A DNA stretch of 64,000 nt from Microcoleus asticus IPMA8 (GTDB lineage: Bacteria > Cyanobacteriota > Cyanobacteriia > Cyanobacteriales > Microcoleaceae). A program made the position numbers and the translations under genes. The first letter of the stretch is position 1. Each line of letters begins with the position of its first letter. This document shows, piece after piece, positions 60,201 to 64,000 of this stretch. The notes beneath the pieces were generated by a model. That model was not told the origin of the DNA. It saw only the letters and a program-made list of their open reading frames with translations, and did not search any database. The stretch is from NCBI RefSeq assembly GCF_013179805.1, contig NZ_SRRZ01000010.1, positions 23,715 to 87,714 on the forward strand. The letters are read 5' to 3'.

Positions 60201-62314
60201 CCTTCAAGGGTAGCCATACCGATAAAATCACTGCTGTTTTCAATCAGCGACACAAATTTTTGGCGTTCTTCTTCTCCTTTTATCCGTTCGGTAATGTCGC
60301 GCTTGACGCAGACATGACAAATTACATCGTCGGCGTTGTTAATCACAGAGTATGCCGCAACGTCGATCGCCAGCGTGCGACCTTGTTTAGTGGAGTTAGT
60401 AATTTCGCCCCGAAAATTTCCTGTTTTCGCTAAACTTTTGGCAATTGCCGAAAAGCGGTCCCCCGCAACCAGCGGCGACGCTTCTGCTTGTAATTCCGCG
60501 TCTGTATATTCTAGAAGCGATTGGTGAGCGCGATTTTGTTCGAGGAAAAACCCGTCAGCATTGATAATGACGATCGCATCGTTGGAGTTTAAAAATATTT
60601 CTCGGTAAAGTTTGAGTTTTTCCTCAGCTCGCTTGCGTTCGGTGATGTCCCTTTTGACGTTTACGTAACAGATTACATCCCCAGCACCATTGAGAACCGC
60701 AAAAGCCGAAAGCTCCACCTCAACTGTTCCCCCTTGCAAAGCCTTAATAAAGGTCATTTCGCCTCGGTAACTCCCAGTTTCTGCCAAGCTTTGCAGTACC
60801 GACGCAAATGCCTGTTCTCCCATCCCAGTTGCAGGCGTTTTTCCCCACAATTTCGACGAACTGTAACCCAGCAAAGCTGTGTGAGCTTGATTTGTTTCTA
60901 AGTAATAGCCTTGGGGGTCTAAAATGGCGATCGCATCGTTGGATTTCAAAAAGATTTGTTGATAAAGTTGCAGCTTCAATTCCGCTTGTTTCCGGGCGCT
61001 AATATCCGTGAACAAGCCGTAGTAAACTATCTTCCCCGATGCTTGCAATTCTGGCTGAGAAGCTCCTTGCACCCATTTAAGTTTTCCTGACGGAGTGACA
61101 ATTCTTCCTTCCCAGCGCCAAGGCTGCAAATTTTCAGCAGAAAGCGTGACCGAATTGAGAAAATCATCTCGATCTTCGGGATGAATCATGTCAACAATTA
61201 CATTAAAATCCTGCTGAGCAGCCTCTGGTTCTATTTCATACAATTCTCGGCAGCCGGCGCTCACAAACGAGAAAGCCATTGAGCCGTCTGGCTGCAAGTC
61301 AATTTGATATACCGTACCGGGTACGCTAGCAGTAATTTTTTGCAGTTTGGCTTGGCTTTGATTCCTGGCTTCATCTGTGGCCTGCAATTGACCAATCTCC
61401 CGAGAAAAACCCAAAACCGCAAATATATTGCCCTCGGCATCGCACAGCGGCAGTTTTTGCGTGTCAAAGATGTGCTGTTTGCCGCCTTCAAAGGCGATCG
61501 TCTGGTAGGGATTGCGAACAATCTCCCCGGTTAGCACAGCTCGATCCTCCTCGCGGATGCCCCTAACCCGGCCGTTGCGATCGCCAAATACTAATTCGGC
61601 TGAAAACCCTAATTCAATATCATCTTTGCCGATAATTTCCTCAACATTTTTCCCCAAATATGCCGCAAAACTTTGATTTACCAAAATGTATCTAAAGTTT
61701 CTATCTTTCGCAAAAACTCTGTCCGGCGCACCGTCCATTAAAGCCCGCAACAACAGTTCTTGACTTTCCGCATCCAGAGCCAAGTTATTTTGAGCTTTCC
61801 CCTTGACATTGGTCGTTTTAGCTGCTAGGCTAATTAACGATTCGGCACAAATTTGAGCGACTGTGTGGAGCAAACAAAGGTGTTCCAAATTAAAAGCCGT
61901 TGCTTGCTCTGCACCAATGAAAACTACTCCCAACAATTCTTCACTTTCATCCGGGTTAGCCGGTGCCATCAAGACCGACTGAAACTGAGCAATTGGTGGC
62001 GGATCGATGTTGTGGGCCCAGTCTCGATTTCCAGCGAGCCATTCAACGCGAGCTGCTTGCAATCGGCCTTCAATTTCGGCTCTGGCGCTAGCAGTTAAGG
62101 GCTGTAAGTGTTGCAGGTATAGTCGATCGTCCGGTGGCGTCAAAATTGCGATCGCCGCGCCCGGAATCAGGCGATCGAGATGTGTCAAACACGCAGACCA
62201 AATTTCATCAGCGCAAGTGGCGAGTTGTAATTTCGCAGTAAGTTCGTTGAGAACTTGCAGTTCCAAGGTACGCTGGCGGACTTTTGCTTTGAGGCTGGCG
62301 GCTAGGATTTGCAT
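57206..62314 (-). CDS. Hybrid sensor histidine kinase, multiple PAS and GAF domains, two receivers and HPT
   Basis: About 1702 residues from the ATG at 62314; a GTG at 62326 gives 1706, used for numbering. Order: GAF-like (37-165), five PAS domains (about 195-310, 325-445, 455-565, 575-680, 690-805), phytochrome-like GAF (about 825-1010), HisKA with phospho-His1036 (MSHEIRTPMNG), HATPase with NLINNAIKF, DTGIGI and GTGLGL, receiver 1 with D1352, receiver 2 with D1498 (LMDCQMPILDGYEA) and HPT with His1652 (AHQIKG). The GAF has SDIH where bilin-binding GAFs have CH, so it should not bind a bilin. Receiver 1 has only one acid-pocket Asp (VASDK). No membrane segment: a soluble phosphorelay sensor whose partner is not nearby. 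Confidence 0.92.
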   Translation of the reverse strand: MQILAASLKAKVRQRTLELQVLNELTAKLQLATCADEIWSACLTHLDRLIPGAAIAILTPPDDRLYLQHLQPLTASARAEIEGRLQAARVEWLAGNRDWAHNIDPPPIAQFQSVLMAPANPDESEELLGVVFIGAEQATAFNLEHLCLLHTVAQICAESLISLAAKTTNVKGKAQNNLALDAESQELLLRALMDGAPDRVFAKDRNFRYILVNQSFAAYLGKNVEEIIGKDDIELGFSAELVFGDRNGRVRGIREEDRAVLTGEIVRNPYQTIAFEGGKQHIFDTQKLPLCDAEGNIFAVLGFSREIGQLQATDEARNQSQAKLQKITASVPGTVYQIDLQPDGSMAFSFVSAGCRELYEIEPEAAQQDFNVIVDMIHPEDRDDFLNSVTLSAENLQPWRWEGRIVTPSGKLKWVQGASQPELQASGKIVYYGLFTDISARKQAELKLQLYQQIFLKSNDAIAILDPQGYYLETNQAHTALLGYSSSKLWGKTPATGMGEQAFASVLQSLAETGSYRGEMTFIKALQGGTVEVELSAFAVLNGAGDVICYVNVKRDITERKRAEEKLKLYREIFLNSNDAIVIINADGFFLEQNRAHQSLLEYTDAELQAEASPLVAGDRFSAIAKSLAKTGNFRGEITNSTKQGRTLAIDVAAYSVINNADDVICHVCVKRDITERIKGEEERQKFVSLIENSSDFIGMATLEGQTLFVNEAGRKLVGLENISQQLYTEIWDYFGPTFKQEFSQEILPIIISQGQWQGEGQMQHLHTRRSIDVVMNAFLVKHPQSSEPLCLAAVIRNVTQRKQAERRLREQAEQERLVSAIAQRVRQSLNLTQTLSTAVQEVRQLLATDRAVIYRFDSQETASVVVESVGDDWIPLLGIKVPEISFGENDLSLYRAGKIQARADIYTASLSDIHRDFLVSFQVRANLVVPIFIGDESQELATEYSPETPGIESPMGSLEASQNRLWGLLVAHQCSAPRVWTDSEIDLLGRLSVQLAIAIQQSTLFEQAQQAREAALEASRMKSLFLANMSHEIRTPMNGVMGMTDLLLKTNLTPEQIDFVQTLKLSGQNLLSIINDILDLSKLEAGEMRLETIEFNLTICVDDVLDLLATPAQEKGIELVALIDSDVPLQIKGDAARLRQILTNLINNAIKFTEAGEVVIEVSLGRSQGLLADSDEQKFVENIQPLELGSNGSTVLLFKVTDTGIGIAQEDQKKLFQSFTQVDASTTRKYGGTGLGLAICKQLVELIGGQIGAESTPGRGSTFWFTVPAVEENLTAVGTACKVNLETVLAGRKMLVASDKTTVRKVLLRMAVLWGIEVEEVENGWMAIASLYKAVSVNCPYDIVLVDIQLPEMVAGSLERLMVSEPTMQHTKWVVLTSITQISEAKRLVSSGFSGYLTKPVKAHRLFDCLVNAIAPGAAMDRQVANPKSNGASAIENRELANLKILLVEDTPINQKVGLNQLRVLGCTADVANNGAEALSMVAIKKYDIVLMDCQMPILDGYEATQELRRLEAANAAAGLIEPHQKTVVIAMTASALKGDREKCLAAGMDDYISKPISIEKLKSVLENWSAQLKIESPKFNGEELKNSSEGIQSLVDMARLREIAGADLEFEREILQAFVVDTGSYLEAAKVAIASADVQTLARRAHQIKGVSATAAVRLMPEMADRLQSLGESNDWEEATKIIAELEIILAGVQKWVAPE

Positions 62315-62326
62315 AGTGCTCACCAC

Positions 62327-62647
62327 ACTGGTTTGCTTATATTATAATTATTGATTTTCAAACTTTTGTAAACAATGATTCTAAAAGATATGCGGCGAAA
62401 AGACAACGTTATTTATATTGATATTACCTTCAACCGCTAAAAAACAAGGGCGCGATCGGGAGCAAAGAGACACTGCTCTATGCAAGCTTTCGCTCCCATT
62501 GCCCGACTTAACCTTACACCCAAAGACAGATGCAAGCTCCAGACTTTCGTGGTTAAATTAAAAAAAATTTAGACCAAAGTTCAAAGCCTCAAATTCATCT
62601 TTAGAGTCAATCGAAAATTGAAAATCGAAAATCGATGGACGGTGAAA
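62327..62647. other. Intergenic region with hairpin
   Basis: No gene is seen. At 62457-62500 the words gggagc and gctccc frame a hairpin in the middle of the gap. The promoter of the kinase gene must be at the left end. Confidence 0.4.
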
Positions 62648-63049
62648 CTACCCCATTAAAATCACGTTATCGATCACATGGATGACGCCGTTATCAGCTT
62701 CGATATCCGCAGCGACAACTGTAGCATTTTTCACCTCAAAACCGTCAGAACAATCAATTTTAATCGGCGAACCTTCCAAGGAAGTAACAAAACCGAGTTT
62801 TGCCAAATCAGCTTTCATAAACTTGCCGGAGACAACGTGAAACATCAAAATCCTGGTCAATTGGGGAACGTTCTGCACTAGGGTTGTGATAGTTCCCGGC
62901 GGCAATTTCGCAAAAGCATCGTCATTGGGTGCAAAGACAGTAAAAGGGCCCGGACTTTTGAGCGCGTCTACTAAATTAGCTACTTGCACGGCTGTTACGA
63001 GGGTTTGGAACGAACCCGCACCTACGGCAATATCAACAATATCAGGCAT
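62648..63049 (-). CDS. Single fasciclin-domain protein
   Basis: 133 residues, almost exactly one FAS1 domain. The two conserved boxes are FTVFAPNDDAFAKLP near residue 36 and VIHVIDNVIL at the C-terminus, with the YH-like motif ILMFHVVSG between them. FAS1 domains mediate adhesion in secreted proteins, but there is no signal peptide here: it begins MPDIVDIAVGAGSF. Small cyanobacterial forms without signal are known and their role is unclear. It stands alone ahead of palindromic repeats. Confidence 0.9.
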   Translation of the reverse strand: MPDIVDIAVGAGSFQTLVTAVQVANLVDALKSPGPFTVFAPNDDAFAKLPPGTITTLVQNVPQLTRILMFHVVSGKFMKADLAKLGFVTSLEGSPIKIDCSDGFEVKNATVVAADIEADNGVIHVIDNVILMG

Positions 63050-63145
63050 TGTGTTTTACCTCATCTGGGAAAAAAGTTCTATTAAGTATCGTAAACTGAG
63101 GCGGGCAACAATACCTACTGTCTTTTTTGAAAAATTGGTAATTCT

Positions 63146-63206
63146 TTTGTAGTGAAGACTTCAATCCTCAGATTTTTGAGGAGGACTTCAGTCCTCACTA
63201 CAAACC
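63146..63206. repeat. Palindrome of the gtagtaaggact family
   Basis: TTTTGTAGTGAAGACTTCA pairs with the complement GTCCTCACTACAAA, with inner palindrome ctcagatttttgag. It is a relative of the copies at 36132-36166 and 40567-40705. Confidence 0.7.
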
Positions 63207-63233
63207 TAATAATATAGGACTTATACCAATTTC

Positions 63234-63925
63234 CTAAAGTCCTGCTACAAATAGAGCCTCTAAAATAAATTTCCATCCCGTCAAAGAAGCAATAACTTCC
63301 AACGTCAACTTATTTAACTCTTTTTGCAGCGCTGCTCTCAACTCTTCTATTTGGTCAAATCTCAACCAGTTCAATTGTTCTTTTACGTATCCCCACAGTC
63401 TTTCTATGGGGTTTACTTCCGGACTGTATGCGGGTTGGAACAGTAAAATAACATTTTCTGGTATGCTGAGATTTAAAGAGTTATGAAATCCTCCATTATC
63501 TACTTGAATTATATGTAAATCCTCCGGATACTCACTGGCAAAGAGCTCTAAAAACTTCTCGAAGCACACTGTATCTAAATGTGTAAATTCATAAAAAAAG
63601 CTGGCTCCCGTTAGCGGTTCTACTGCCCCATAAAGCCACAAATAAGTAAAATCCCATTGCACCTTTCCTTGCGGTTTGATTCCGTAACCTGTTAACTTTC
63701 TTCTTTGAATTGTATGCAGCCCCATCCGACTTTCATCTTGACTCCAATATCGCACTTTTTTCCACTGCTTTAAAAAGCTCTCACTCTGACTCATACTGCT
63801 TTTAATTAGAGATGAGAGTTTTTTTTAAATTCTTCTACTACCCCGGGTTTCTGTTTTTCACTTACCGGACGTGGGACTTTTAATTTTCCTTTTAGCCGAT
63901 ATCTTGCCCCAGAAGTGTTGAATGC
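63234..63925 (-). mobile_element. IS630-family transposase, frameshifted and 5'-truncated
   Basis: The larger frame (63234-63794, 186 residues) carries the DDE catalytic core: YWSQDESRMGLHT, IIQVDNGGFHNS and YSPEVNPIERLWGYVKEQ. The upstream frame (63806-63925) encodes RYRLKGKLKVPRPVSEKQKPGVVEEFKKN, the end of the OrfA half. The two overlap at eight A's (63819-63826 on the minus strand), a plausible -1 slippage site as in two-frame IS630 elements. Upstream of RYRLK the similarity stops at an in-frame TAA, so the DNA-binding N-terminus is missing and the element is probably dead. Flanking repeats are not clear. Confidence 0.8.
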
Positions 63926-63932
63926 TTATTTG

Positions 63933-63965
63933 ATAGGATTCTGAAAATAGACATACGAATCCTAT
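63933..63965. repeat. Perfect 9-bp inverted repeat beside the transposase
   Basis: ATAGGATTC and GAATCCTAT flank a 15-base loop. It is placed where the transposase N-terminus should be, so it may mark foreign DNA that interrupted the element. Confidence 0.6.
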
Positions 63966-64000
63966 AAACTGGTGATTTCAGCAATTAAAAACAAGTTCCT

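Overview
The window is chromosomal DNA of a filamentous cyanobacterium, most likely an Oscillatoriales of the Microcoleus/Oscillatoria type. This is inferred from the very frequent GCGATCGC (HIP1) sites, the plastid-type gap2 gene, a natFGH-bgtA amino-acid transporter, a large PAS/GAF hybrid kinase, and many short tandem (STRR-like) and palindromic repeats between genes. No rRNA, prophage or CRISPR array is visible. The one RNA gene is a tRNA-Gly(UCC) near 48.8 kb.

Layout. 0-3.6 kb: housekeeping genes (5' part of murC, nadD, gap2). 3.9-21.7 kb: an accessory glycan island with a GDP-mannose dehydratase, a wrecked cytidylyltransferase/CmcI-like segment, a 1683-residue protein fusing methyltransferase-like, fucosyltransferase-like, DUF4214, TPR and GT61-like parts, a methyltransferase with a 15-unit coiled-coil repeat, two more methyltransferases, three tandem paralogous GT4 glycosyltransferases and a 901-residue TPR protein. 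Pseudogene pieces show that this island has been rearranged. 22-31 kb: rplY, purA, an adenosine-deaminase relative, a class III aminotransferase, a tldD/tldE pair and a GNAT.

31-40 kb: a three-gene minus-strand group with a 50-residue peptide gene, a JmjC/cupin oxygenase and a sucrase/ferredoxin-like protein. It is followed by an rRNA methyltransferase, an HpxZ-like protein, a cyclophilin and a prohibitin. Then comes a two-gene RNA-repair cassette (RNA ligase plus HD-Pnk end-healing enzyme). 40-49 kb: Mn-catalase, a small conserved protein, zinc alcohol dehydrogenase, mutS, two membrane proteins and tRNA-Gly. 49-56.8 kb: uvrC and the natF-natG-[PD-(D/E)XK]-natH-bgtA transporter operon with a nuclease-fold gene in its middle. 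57-64 kb: a 1706-residue hybrid histidine kinase, a fasciclin protein and a decayed IS630-type transposase at the right edge.

The two most interesting candidate systems are the peptide/JmjC/Suc-Fer group (31.2-33.7 kb), which looks like an unrecognised peptide-modification locus, and the giant fused glycan enzyme at 5.7-10.8 kb. A second theme is repeat DNA inside conserved genes: murC, nadD, uvrC (two places) and natH carry low-complexity inserts, one of which is a clear translated palindromic repeat. A MITE-like element occurs twice in opposite orientation. Functions are read from motifs by eye; no database search was run.
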